This document shows positions 1 to 5,850 of a stretch of DNA of 6,291 nucleotides, piece after piece (the stretch's first letter is position 1; each line of letters starts with the position of its first letter). The notes beneath the pieces are model-generated. The model was not told the origin of the DNA, ran no database searches, and saw nothing but the letters and a program-made list of their open reading frames with translations. This DNA is from Pseudomonadota bacterium (lineage in GTDB: Bacteria; Pseudomonadota; Gammaproteobacteria; Burkholderiales; Gallionellaceae), in the NCBI GenBank assembly GCA_021781695.1, contig JAJXWG010000103.1:1-6291 (forward strand), written 5' to 3'. The position numbers and the translations under genes are program-made.

Positions 1-387
1 TGCAATAGTGCGGTAAATCATCCTGACGCGCACATCTTGAAGTCCGGCACCTGCTTTGAGTTGTTCCGGATGTTCCATGAGTGTCAGGCACTGACGAGAA
101 AAATTTCGCGTTTGTAAAACGATTTCTCCCCATAGCTTACGACCTTCCCAGTAACGATCATAAGCGGCATTATTTCGAAAACCCAGAAAAATGGCTAATG
201 CTAAGCCGATTAACGTAAATGGAATGGCAGTCAGAGTAATTTTCAGCCTGAAGAGATCGCCGTGGTTCAGCGTGACCAAAGTGGCAAGGGTGATATTGAC
301 CAATAGCACTCTCCATATCCGATGAAGCACTGAACCGCGAAGAACCAGAAACAACCCCAAACCGGACGGTCTGCCTCGAACTATCAT
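1..387 (-). CDS. Bestrophin-family (YneE/UPF0187-like) membrane channel, N-terminal part, cut by the window edge
   Basis: Reading the minus strand from the ATG at 387-385 gives 129 uninterrupted codons to base 1, so the 3' end lies outside the window. The protein opens MIVRGRPSG and has a hydrophobic stretch at about residues 29-42. A second follows at about 52-70 and runs into the bestrophin hallmark LGFRNNAAYDRYWEGRKLWG (residues 68-87). Residue spacing matches my memory of E. coli YneE, which also starts MIVRP and carries FLGFRNNAGY. Family members are about 290-305 residues, so a little under half is visible. Bestrophins form oligomeric ion channels (chloride or other ions) in the inner membrane; the bacterial physiological role is mostly unknown. 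The start is supported by GGAGG 10 bases upstream. The gene points away from the rest of the window and lies on the far side of a tRNA fragment, so it may belong to an integrated segment. Family is confident; ion selectivity cannot be told. Confidence 0.9.
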   Translation of the reverse strand, partial: MIVRGRPSGLGLFLVLRGSVLHRIWRVLLVNITLATLVTLNHGDLFRLKITLTAIPFTLIGLALAIFLGFRNNAAYDRYWEGRKLWGEIVLQTRNFSRQCLTLMEHPEQLKAGAGLQDVRVRMIYRTIA

Positions 388-397
388 AAACCTTGTA

Positions 398-402
398 CCT
401 CC
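398..402 (-). promoter_or_regulatory. Ribosome binding site of the bestrophin gene
   Basis: The minus strand reads GGAGG ten bases before the ATG at 387, a strong Shine-Dalgarno match that fixes this start. An earlier ATG at 405-403 overlaps this site, but its frame closes after six codons at a TGA overlapping the bestrophin ATG, so it is not an alternative start for the channel. Confidence 0.65.
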
Positions 403-469
403 ATGACAAATTGATTGCGTTGAATAACACTGTTGGTGCAAATTTAAAATTACCCGGTTCTGCGCGAAA

Positions 470-510
470 TCAAGTTCTCACCTGAATTATTTCACGCATC
501 AAGAACTTGA
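470..510. repeat. 9-bp inverted repeat in the leader of the bestrophin gene
   Basis: TCAAGTTCT at 470-478 is perfectly complementary to AGAACTTGA at 502-510, separated by 23 bases in an A/T-rich stretch. It lies 83-123 bases upstream of the bestrophin start. There is no T-run after either arm, so it is not a convincing terminator. It could be an operator for a dimeric regulator or simply chance; nothing else in the window repeats it. Confidence 0.35.
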
Positions 511-741
511 GTGCCTTTTGGCCTGGGTACTCCAACTCGCGCAGACCGGGGAATTTCGTGGGGCGCATCAATATCTACTTCAAACTCTTTCGTCCAACAC
601 CATAAACTGATAACTCCTCACGGCGTAATGGCGGTGGCAAACTGCTGCAGTCGCAGCTCCTCAGCTCTTGCCTCAGCCAACCACTGCTTCCAATCGTCAG
701 GCGGATGGCAGCTTTCCAGCATCTTGCGAAACAGCCCAATA
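492..741 (-). pseudogene. Decayed coding remnant with an internal in-frame stop, no recognised family
   Basis: On the minus strand, one frame starting at the tRNA fragment border gives a protein-like tail (…RKMLESCHPPDDWKQWLAEA…) with a charged, helix-prone run ending FATAITP at the TGA at 620-618. The same frame then stays open for 41 more codons, including EFEVDIDAPHEIPRSARVG, to the TGA at 494-492. About 83 codons with one interior stop suggests a gene that lost its 5' part at the tRNA border and then acquired a nonsense change. Alternatively, the first piece is a true C-terminus and the second is chance. I do not recognise the family; an integrase or other mobile-element gene would fit the position, but nothing in the residues shows this. 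A short RBS-like GAGGAG and ATG at about 593 open only seven codons. No intact gene is present between 388 and 969. Confidence 0.3.
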
Positions 742-781
742 AAGCCGAGGGTCGTGGGTTCGACTCCCGCCGAGCACACCA
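742..781 (+). pseudogene. 3' fragment of a tRNA gene (T-arm, acceptor strand, CCA); candidate attachment site
   Basis: GTGGG (754-758), loop TTCGACT (759-765) and CCCGC (766-770) form a standard 5-bp T-arm with a 7-base loop. They are followed by CGAGCAC (771-777), discriminator A (778) and encoded CCA (779-781). GGGTC at 749-753 fits a five-base variable loop, and GCCGA at 744-748 fits the 3' strand of an anticodon stem. The partner strands are missing: no TCGGC anticodon strand, D-arm or GTGCTCG 5' acceptor strand lies upstream. Homology to a tRNA therefore seems to begin in the anticodon loop. Integrases of the tyrosine-recombinase family commonly use this part of tRNA genes, leaving a displaced 3' fragment at one end of the element. 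The acceptor and T-arm resemble arginine tRNAs as I remember them, but isotype is uncertain. The fragment should not be charged or functional. Confidence 0.7.
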
Positions 782-914
782 AATTCAGACTTGCGGCCAT
801 GCGGCTTATGATCACAAATTTTTCTGCAGATATTCTAGTGCCCATTCCGTGACAGCGGGTTGGATTTCTCACGATTTGGCAGATATTTGCCGTCCACCTG
901 GGAATTTGATAGCC

Positions 915-942
915 TTGTTGCCAGCCATATCCATGTTACGAT
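915..942 (+). promoter_or_regulatory. Weak candidate sigma-70 promoter for the GGDEF-EAL gene
   Basis: TTGTTG (915-920) and TACGAT (937-942) are separated by 16 bases, with a TG dinucleotide at 934-935 near the -10 box. The inferred transcript would start near 949, leaving a leader of about 20 bases before the ATG. Both boxes deviate from consensus. The rest of 782-969 holds no gene or RNA that I can support. Confidence 0.25.
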
Positions 943-955
943 GATGAATGATTCC

Positions 956-962
956 AAGAAGG
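956..962 (+). promoter_or_regulatory. Ribosome binding site of the GGDEF-EAL gene
   Basis: AAGAAGG lies seven bases before the ATG at 970 and supports that start. The protein's first recognisable domain begins about 25-30 residues later, which also fits. Confidence 0.5.
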
Positions 963-969
963 CAGAAGC

Positions 970-3900
970 ATGAAAGCCCCTGATATCGACCATACCAGTC
1001 TTTCAAGCGAAGAGCAGCAAAGACTCCTGGATCTGCAGCAAGCCATACTCGAATCGGTTGCAGGCGGCGTTGATCACAAGGATGCAATCAGTCGAATATG
1101 CAAACTCGGGGAAACGCTGCTGCCAAACTCGGTCGCAACAGTCATGCTCATGGACGACAACCATGAACTCCTGAACGTTTACGCAGCCCCCAGCGTTCCA
1201 CCCGAGGGGGTAGCGCAGTTAAATGGCCTTAAACCGGGGCCAGGTGGCGGTTCATGCGGGAATGTCATCTACAGACAGGAGCCACAGTTCGTCAGCAACA
1301 CCTACACCGATGACCGCTGGTGCGACCTGCGCCAGCTTGCCTACAACTTCAACCTCTGTTCCTGCTGGTCCGTCCCGATCTTTTCCGGCGAAAAGAAAAT
1401 CATCGGCACATTTGCATTGTCGAGCTTCGAGCACCGCTCTCCCAGCCCGTTCCACCGCAAGATCCTTGAAATCGGCTCTTCCATTATCGGCATCGTCCTT
1501 GAGAGGAACAGAGCCAAGGAATCGCTGACTGAAATATCGTCAGAGCTTGTCAAGGCGCGCGCACTGCTGCAGCAAATCATCGATACCGCACCGATCCGCG
1601 TGTTCTGGAAGGACAGAAACAGCCGTTATCTTGGCTGCAATCCAGCTTTTGCAAGGGATGCTGGCAAACGTGAACCCGCGGAACTGACGGGACGCGACGA
1701 CTACGCGATGTGCTGGGCAGCGCAAGCAGACCACTATCGCACCGTCGACAAGCAGGTGATGGAATCGGAAGAACCGCGCCTGAATTACGAGGAAGTCCAG
1801 ACCACGCCGGACAACACCACAGTCTGGTTGCGTATTTCCAAGATGCCCCTGCGCGATGAGGCAGGAAACGTGTTCGGCCTGCTCGGCGTCTACGATGACA
1901 TCACGGAACGCAAGCATGCCGAGGAATTGCTGCGCGAGAGCGAAGCAAGATACCGTCGACTGGTCGAAAAGTCTCCGGACACCCTGTACGTTTTTTCCAG
2001 CAAGTTCGGCGGCATTTACTACAGCAATCGCGCCGAGGAACTGCTGGGCTACTCTCTGAACTACCTGCATGCACATCCATTCCTGTGGAAAGAATCCATC
2101 CACCCTGATGACCAGGCCAGCATCGCGAAAACCATAGAGGATTCCGGCAGCGGAAATCAGTTCGCGCTCGAGTATCGCCTGCGAGATTCTCAAGGCAACT
2201 GGAAATGGGTATATGACCGCTCCATCCAGACGACCGATAAGGATGGCGAGGTATTGATCGAAGGGCTGGTCACCGACATCACCGAACGCAAGCGCAGCGA
2301 GGAGCGCCTGAATCTAACCGCAAGGGTGTTCGCGAACACACTGGATGGCATCCTGATCACCGACAAAGAACTGAACATAGTCGAAATCAACGCCTCCTTC
2401 ACCCGAATCACCGGCTACAGCCGTGATGAGGTCATCGGCAAAAACCCGAGAATTCTGGAATCCGGACAGCATGACAGGACTTTCTACGCGCAGATGTGGG
2501 AATCCATCAATACTTACGGTCACTGGGTTGGAGAGATATGGGATCGCAGAAAGAACGGCGAAGTGTTTCCCGAGATGCTGACCATTTCCACCGTGAAGAA
2601 CGAACTGGGCGCAGTGGTCAGTTATGTCGGCGTGTTTTCCGACATCACTCATATCAAGCAGCATCAGAAACAACTGGAACATGCCGCGCACTACGACGCA
2701 TTGACCGGCATTCCCAACCGTCTGCTTCTGGCAAGCCTAATGAAGCAGGCTCTGGCTCACGCCAAGCGTAGCAACACGCTTATGGCAGTGTGCTATCTGG
2801 ACCTGGACGGGTTCAAGCCGATCAACGACAGCTTCGGGCACGATATCGGTGACAAGATACTGATCGAGGTGGCCCGGCGCATCGAGGGAGAAATACGCGG
2901 GGACGACACTGTCGCCAGACTGGGAGGAGACGAATTCGTGATCCTGCTGGTTGGAATAGAACGGACCGAGGAATGTGCGCACAGTCTGAATCGCCTGCTG
3001 GCAACCATCGGTCGTCCGATCGAGGCCGGTGGACGTTCGTTCAGTCTGAGCGCAAGCATAGGCCTGACACTGTATCCGATCGATGACGAAGACGCGGACA
3101 CCCTGTTGCGCCACGCTGACCAGGCCATGTACATTGCAAAGCAGTCCGGCAAGAACCGGCATGTCATGTACGATTTCGAGTACGGCCGACGCTTCCGCGC
3201 CCGGCAGATGATGCTGGAGCAGATCTCCAACGGTCTGGCGCACGACCAGTTCGAGCTGTATTTCCAGCCAAAAGTGAACATGCGCACCCGAAATCTGACA
3301 GGTGCAGAAGCACTGATACGCTGGCATCATCCGGAGCGTGGCCTGTTGCCGCCGGCAGAATTCCTGCATGCGCTGGAAGGCACGGATCTGGACATCCTGC
3401 TTGGCGAATGGGTAATCGACAAGGCGCTAAACCAGCTTGAGCAATGGCAGCTTTCCGGCCTGCATCTGGGGCTTGGCATCAACATTTCCGCACATCATCT
3501 CCAATCCCCTGACTTTTCCGCAAAGCTGAAAATGCAACTCGCCGGCCATCCAGAATTGCCGCAGCACTGTTTGCAGATTGAAATACTTGAAACCGCAGCG
3601 CTGGAGGATATGCAAAAGGTTACGACGATCATCGATGAATGCCGTTCGTTCGGTGTAAGCTTCGCTCTGGATGATTTCGGAACAGGCTATTCTTCGCTGA
3701 CTTATCTTAGCAGTCTGCCAGTCAACACGATCAAGATAGACCAATCCTTTGTGCGCAACATGCTGAACAATGCAGGCAACCTGGCAATCGTGCGCGGCAT
3801 CATTGCACTTGCCAAGACATTCGGACTTGAAGTCGTGGCCGAGGGCATAGAGACTGCTGATCTTTACCAGAAACTGCTGGGCATGGGCTGCGAAATCGGA

Positions 3901-3978
3901 CAGGGTTACGGCATTGCACGCCCAATGCCTGCAATCGAACTCAGCAGCTTCAGGTTTGGCGATCTGCACAAGGACTAA
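970..3978 (+). CDS. GAF-PAS-PAS-PAS-GGDEF-EAL cyclic-di-GMP cyclase/phosphodiesterase
   Basis: This 1002-residue multi-sensor protein is predicted to make and/or hydrolyse cyclic di-GMP. In order: a GAF domain (about 25-178, with the GGGSCG and CWSVPI segments typical of GAF_2 sensors); three PAS domains (about 198-315, 323-441 and 447-563, each closed by a DIT segment); GGDEF (about 570-730); EAL (about 745-990). The cyclase half has DALTGIPNR (576-584), metal-ligand D611 in DLDGF, GGDEF at 652-656 and an inhibitory RxxD site (RGDD, 643-646). The phosphodiesterase half has FQPK, EAL at 780-782, N838, E871, DDFGTGYSS from 901, K922, E958 and Q978. All are residues of active EAL enzymes as known for the family, so both activities look possible. 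No membrane segment or signal peptide is seen, so it should be cytoplasmic. The GAF domain has several cysteines (44, 96, 118, 130, 132), including CSC at 130-132, which might be redox- or metal-related (inference). Its ligands are unknown. A separate promoter candidate precedes the next gene. Confidence 0.95.
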   Translation: MKAPDIDHTSLSSEEQQRLLDLQQAILESVAGGVDHKDAISRICKLGETLLPNSVATVMLMDDNHELLNVYAAPSVPPEGVAQLNGLKPGPGGGSCGNVIYRQEPQFVSNTYTDDRWCDLRQLAYNFNLCSCWSVPIFSGEKKIIGTFALSSFEHRSPSPFHRKILEIGSSIIGIVLERNRAKESLTEISSELVKARALLQQIIDTAPIRVFWKDRNSRYLGCNPAFARDAGKREPAELTGRDDYAMCWAAQADHYRTVDKQVMESEEPRLNYEEVQTTPDNTTVWLRISKMPLRDEAGNVFGLLGVYDDITERKHAEELLRESEARYRRLVEKSPDTLYVFSSKFGGIYYSNRAEELLGYSLNYLHAHPFLWKESIHPDDQASIAKTIEDSGSGNQFALEYRLRDSQGNWKWVYDRSIQTTDKDGEVLIEGLVTDITERKRSEERLNLTARVFANTLDGILITDKELNIVEINASFTRITGYSRDEVIGKNPRILESGQHDRTFYAQMWESINTYGHWVGEIWDRRKNGEVFPEMLTISTVKNELGAVVSYVGVFSDITHIKQHQKQLEHAAHYDALTGIPNRLLLASLMKQALAHAKRSNTLMAVCYLDLDGFKPINDSFGHDIGDKILIEVARRIEGEIRGDDTVARLGGDEFVILLVGIERTEECAHSLNRLLATIGRPIEAGGRSFSLSASIGLTLYPIDDEDADTLLRHADQAMYIAKQSGKNRHVMYDFEYGRRFRARQMMLEQISNGLAHDQFELYFQPKVNMRTRNLTGAEALIRWHHPERGLLPPAEFLHALEGTDLDILLGEWVIDKALNQLEQWQLSGLHLGLGINISAHHLQSPDFSAKLKMQLAGHPELPQHCLQIEILETAALEDMQKVTTIIDECRSFGVSFALDDFGTGYSSLTYLSSLPVNTIKIDQSFVRNMLNNAGNLAIVRGIIALAKTFGLEVVAEGIETADLYQKLLGMGCEIGQGYGIARPMPAIELSSFRFGDLHKD

Positions 3979-4035
3979 TGAACAGGGGTTCGCGGCTTAT
4001 CGGATGTGCCGGCATGAGTATCTGATTACCTGCGC

Positions 4036-4041
4036 TATAAT
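4036..4041 (+). promoter_or_regulatory. Candidate -10 box upstream of the DUF1345 gene
   Basis: A perfect TATAAT sits in the 112-base gap after the GGDEF-EAL gene, 49 bases before the ATG at 4091. No good -35 is found 16-18 bases upstream (about 4013-4018 reads CATGAG), so it would need an activator or be weak. It suggests that the membrane-protein gene can be transcribed on its own and not only by read-through. Confidence 0.35.
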
Positions 4042-4090
4042 TAAAGCCCGAAGTTCAGATAGCCCGCGAGGCCCACGCATCCGCCGATCA

Positions 4091-4747
4091 ATGAATATCG
4101 TCCACCAGACCGTGCGTTCCCATCCCCGCCTGAGCTTTGCGCTCGCCGCGGGTCTGGTTACCGGAACCGCCTATCCATTGTCGGACAGCATCATCACTCA
4201 GGCACTCATCGGCTGGAATGTCATCGCATGGTCTTACCTGCTTCTCATGGGCTGGCTGATGGCGCGTGCAAACCATGCCAGAGTGCGCCTGATCGCGGAG
4301 CAGGAAGACAAGGGCGCGATCGCGATTCTTGTGATCATGTCGCTTGGCGCATTGGCTAGCCTTGCTGCAATCATTCTCGAACTCTCCACTGTCCGCAGCT
4401 TGCCGCTGGGCGCAAGGATGACCCACTACGCCTTCACGATCTCCACCGTGCTTGGCTCATGGTTCATGCTGGGAACCCTGTTCACATTCCATTACGCGAG
4501 AACCTTCTACAGGTCGCCCGCCGATAACCGGGCGCTGAAATTCCCCGACAGCCAGGAGAATCTGAACTACTGGGATTTCCTTTATTTCTCTTTCACCATT
4601 GCGGTAGCAGCCCAGACCTCTGACATCTCTGTGATGTCCCGCTCGCTGCGCAAGACTGTGCTTGCGCAGTCCATCCTGAGCTTTCTGTTCAATGTCGCCA
4701 TCATCGGCCTTTCCATCAATATCGCGGCAAGCCTGGTAGGCAGCTGA
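4091..4747 (+). CDS. DUF1345 family inner-membrane protein
   Basis: The protein has 218 residues and several hydrophobic segments at about 14-34, 38-58, 75-98, 112-135 and 190-215. An amphipathic run, YWDFLYFSFTIAVAAQTSD (160-178), precedes the last one. This run, followed by SRSLRKTVLAQSILSFLFN, is the conserved DUF1345 (PF07077) signature as I remember it; the segment looks like a re-entrant or pore-type helix. The function of the family is not established. I chose the ATG at 4091 because the protein then starts just before the first hydrophobic segment. The frame is open back to an ATG at 3914, but that 59-residue extension overlaps the GGDEF-EAL gene and is not membrane-like. The Shine-Dalgarno is poor (a GAGG about 19 bases upstream), so translation may be weak. 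The gene follows the c-di-GMP gene in the same direction and converges with the cyclase gene at 4880-5770. Confidence 0.85.
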   Translation: MNIVHQTVRSHPRLSFALAAGLVTGTAYPLSDSIITQALIGWNVIAWSYLLLMGWLMARANHARVRLIAEQEDKGAIAILVIMSLGALASLAAIILELSTVRSLPLGARMTHYAFTISTVLGSWFMLGTLFTFHYARTFYRSPADNRALKFPDSQENLNYWDFLYFSFTIAVAAQTSDISVMSRSLRKTVLAQSILSFLFNVAIIGLSINIAASLVGS

Positions 4748-4749
4748 CT

Positions 4750-4874
4750 TTAGAACCTGAACACCGCGCCGATGGAATAAATGTTGATAGCGAGAAGGCA
4801 TCGGAATAACGCAGAAACGGGTAATCATTGAGGCGCAAAGGGTGCGGGTGAACCTGCCGTTCTTGATAGTCGGA
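4750..4874 (-). pseudogene. Frameshifted C-terminal remnant of a probable outer-membrane beta-barrel protein
   Basis: On the minus strand, one frame (4874 to 4788) reads through RLNDYPFLRYSDAFSL. The next frame (4788 to 4750) continues INIYSIGAVFRF and a stop. Joined by a one-base shift near 4788, they give two alternating polar/hydrophobic strands ending in a terminal phenylalanine. This is the known C-terminal signature that the BAM machinery recognises in outer-membrane beta-barrels. The frame closes upstream at a TGA (4877-4875) just outside the end of the membrane cyclase gene, so the N-terminal barrel is gone. It is therefore at best a scar of a former gene in this convergent spacer. 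The specific barrel family is not recognised. Chance resemblance over about 40 codons cannot be excluded. Confidence 0.35.
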
Positions 4875-4879
4875 TCAGA

Positions 4880-5770
4880 CTACTTCACGGGGTAACTTGC
4901 AAAGCAGGCAGCATTTTTTCCGCCTGTCTTGGCCTGGTAGAGCAGGGAGTCCGCGAACCTGACCGCATCGTCCAGGTTGGCGCGCGGAGAATTATAGGAA
5001 ACGACCCCGATACTGAAGCTCACCGGCCAACTGTTTTTCTCCATCTCCTGCTGCATTGTGACCCTGAATGTATCGAACATGGACCTGGCACCCGTTTCAT
5101 CTGTTTCTGGCAGCAGGATTGCAAACTCGTCGCCACCCATCCGTCCTGCCACGTCGGAGGCGCGCAGCGATGCGGCTATCTTTCCACCTACGACGCGCAA
5201 CAATTCGTCTCCTTCCTTCTGTCCGGACTGCTCGTTCACTTTCCTGAAATTATCAAGATCGATGCATGCCAGCGTAATGTTCCGGTTGTGGCGTGCAGAC
5301 ACGCCGAACAGCTTCTCGGCCTGCTCGGTGAATCCCCGCACATTGAGCAGCCCGGTCAGATCGTCTGTCCTCGCCTGCAGCTTTTCGATGTCAAGGCGTA
5401 TCTTAAGGCGGTTGAGCAATTCCTCGGTGACCAGAAAAACGCACAGCCTGACGGCCGCATTCCAGTAGGGGGCAAATGCATTGGCATAAGGATGTTGAAA
5501 GATCACGTCATCTATGATCAGCCACAGGACCGCCGCGAGCAGGCTGAAAAAAATGCCTGCGCGGTGGCTGCCATACCATGTCGATATTGCAATGGGGAGC
5601 AGAAAAAGGATGGAAATGGATATCTCGTATCCGGAGAAGAAATCGATCTTTGCAATCAGCGCGGAAAGCAGCAGGCAGATGAAGATGATCTGCGGATATG
5701 AGCGCCTGCCCAGAAATGAATTAATTTTGTCAAAGACCAAGTTCACCGCCACCCTATCAGGAAATGACAT
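4880..5770 (-). CDS. Membrane-anchored GGDEF diguanylate cyclase
   Basis: This 296-residue protein has an N-terminal membrane module with hydrophobic segments at about 27-41, 50-66, 70-90 and 102-117, including YEISISILFLLPIAISTWYG. That module is common in small proteobacterial cyclases and has no named ligand that I know of. A short helical linker (about 118-134) leads to a GGDEF domain (about 135-290). It has DDLTGLLN (136-143), metal-ligand D171 in DLDNF, GGDEF at 212-216 and an RxxD inhibitory site (RASD, 203-206). The usual GHxxGD is GQKEGD (183-188) and the usual ND is NE (179-180), a mild departure; the catalytic signature is intact, so activity and product feedback are expected. The ATG at 5770 has only a weak GGGTG-like site; GTG codons at residues 7 and 9, preceded by AGGG, are possible alternatives. 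The gene lies 80 bases after the LytTR regulator gene on the same strand and may be partly co-transcribed with it. Confidence 0.92.
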   Translation of the reverse strand: MSFPDRVAVNLVFDKINSFLGRRSYPQIIFICLLLSALIAKIDFFSGYEISISILFLLPIAISTWYGSHRAGIFFSLLAAVLWLIIDDVIFQHPYANAFAPYWNAAVRLCVFLVTEELLNRLKIRLDIEKLQARTDDLTGLLNVRGFTEQAEKLFGVSARHNRNITLACIDLDNFRKVNEQSGQKEGDELLRVVGGKIAASLRASDVAGRMGGDEFAILLPETDETGARSMFDTFRVTMQQEMEKNSWPVSFSIGVVSYNSPRANLDDAVRFADSLLYQAKTGGKNAACFASYPVK

Positions 5771-5773
5771 ACA

Positions 5774-5790
5774 CCCGCATTCAACGCGGG
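5774..5790. repeat. 5-bp G+C-rich inverted repeat just upstream of the cyclase start
   Basis: CCCGC (5774-5778) and GCGGG (5786-5790) flank a 7-base loop, four bases before the cyclase ATG on the minus strand. The arm near the ATG contains the only Shine-Dalgarno-like bases (GCGGGTG). With the promoter predicted next to it, transcription would start inside the far arm, so an operator near the start site is as likely as an RNA hairpin. Confidence 0.35.
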
Positions 5791-5793
5791 CGG

Positions 5794-5823
5794 ATTATAA
5801 ACGATCAGGGAAATGCGGCATAA
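5794..5823 (-). promoter_or_regulatory. Candidate promoter of the membrane cyclase gene
   Basis: On the minus strand a perfect TATAAT occupies 5799-5794, with a weak TTATGC at 5823-5818 and an 18-base spacer. The inferred start near 5787 gives a leader of under 20 bases. The -10 box is strong and the -35 poor, so activator control is plausible. This would let the cyclase be expressed independently of the regulator gene that precedes it. Confidence 0.45.
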
Positions 5824-5850
5824 CTTTCCCACCCGGAATCCCTCGCATGG

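Noticed and set aside
403..500. Sigma-70 promoter for the bestrophin gene
   Set aside because: A TTGATT on the minus strand is followed only by poor -10 matches at usual spacing, so no site could be placed with confidence.
742..781. A functional tRNA or tmRNA gene
   Set aside because: No D-arm, 5' acceptor strand or matching anticodon strand lies upstream, and the acceptor end does not fit the conserved G-rich 5' start of tmRNA.
741..872. Minus-strand frame upstream of the remnant, reading GVEPTTLGF
   Set aside because: This is the antisense translation of the tRNA T-arm, a common false protein; only the part beyond the tRNA border was kept as a possible remnant.
511..944. Plus-strand open frames of 79 and 113 codons across the tRNA fragment
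   Set aside because: They contain the run GRGFDSRRAH, the well-known artefact of translating a tRNA T-arm, show no start signal and have no protein-like composition elsewhere.
2737..3369. Long minus-strand open frames inside the GGDEF-EAL gene
   Set aside because: They are antisense to a clearly coding region with intact catalytic motifs and show no recognisable protein family.
3914..4090. N-terminal extension of the DUF1345 protein to the ATG at 3914
   Set aside because: It would overlap the GGDEF-EAL gene by 65 bases, is hydrophilic and unlike the family, and a TATAAT box lies inside it.
4769..4804. CCGATG/CATCGG inverted repeat as a bidirectional terminator
   Set aside because: Six pairs around a 24-base loop with no T-run; more likely chance.
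4867..4882. Hairpin at the cyclase stop codon as an intrinsic terminator
   Set aside because: TAGTC/GACTA gives only five pairs, is not G+C-rich and has no T-run on either strand.
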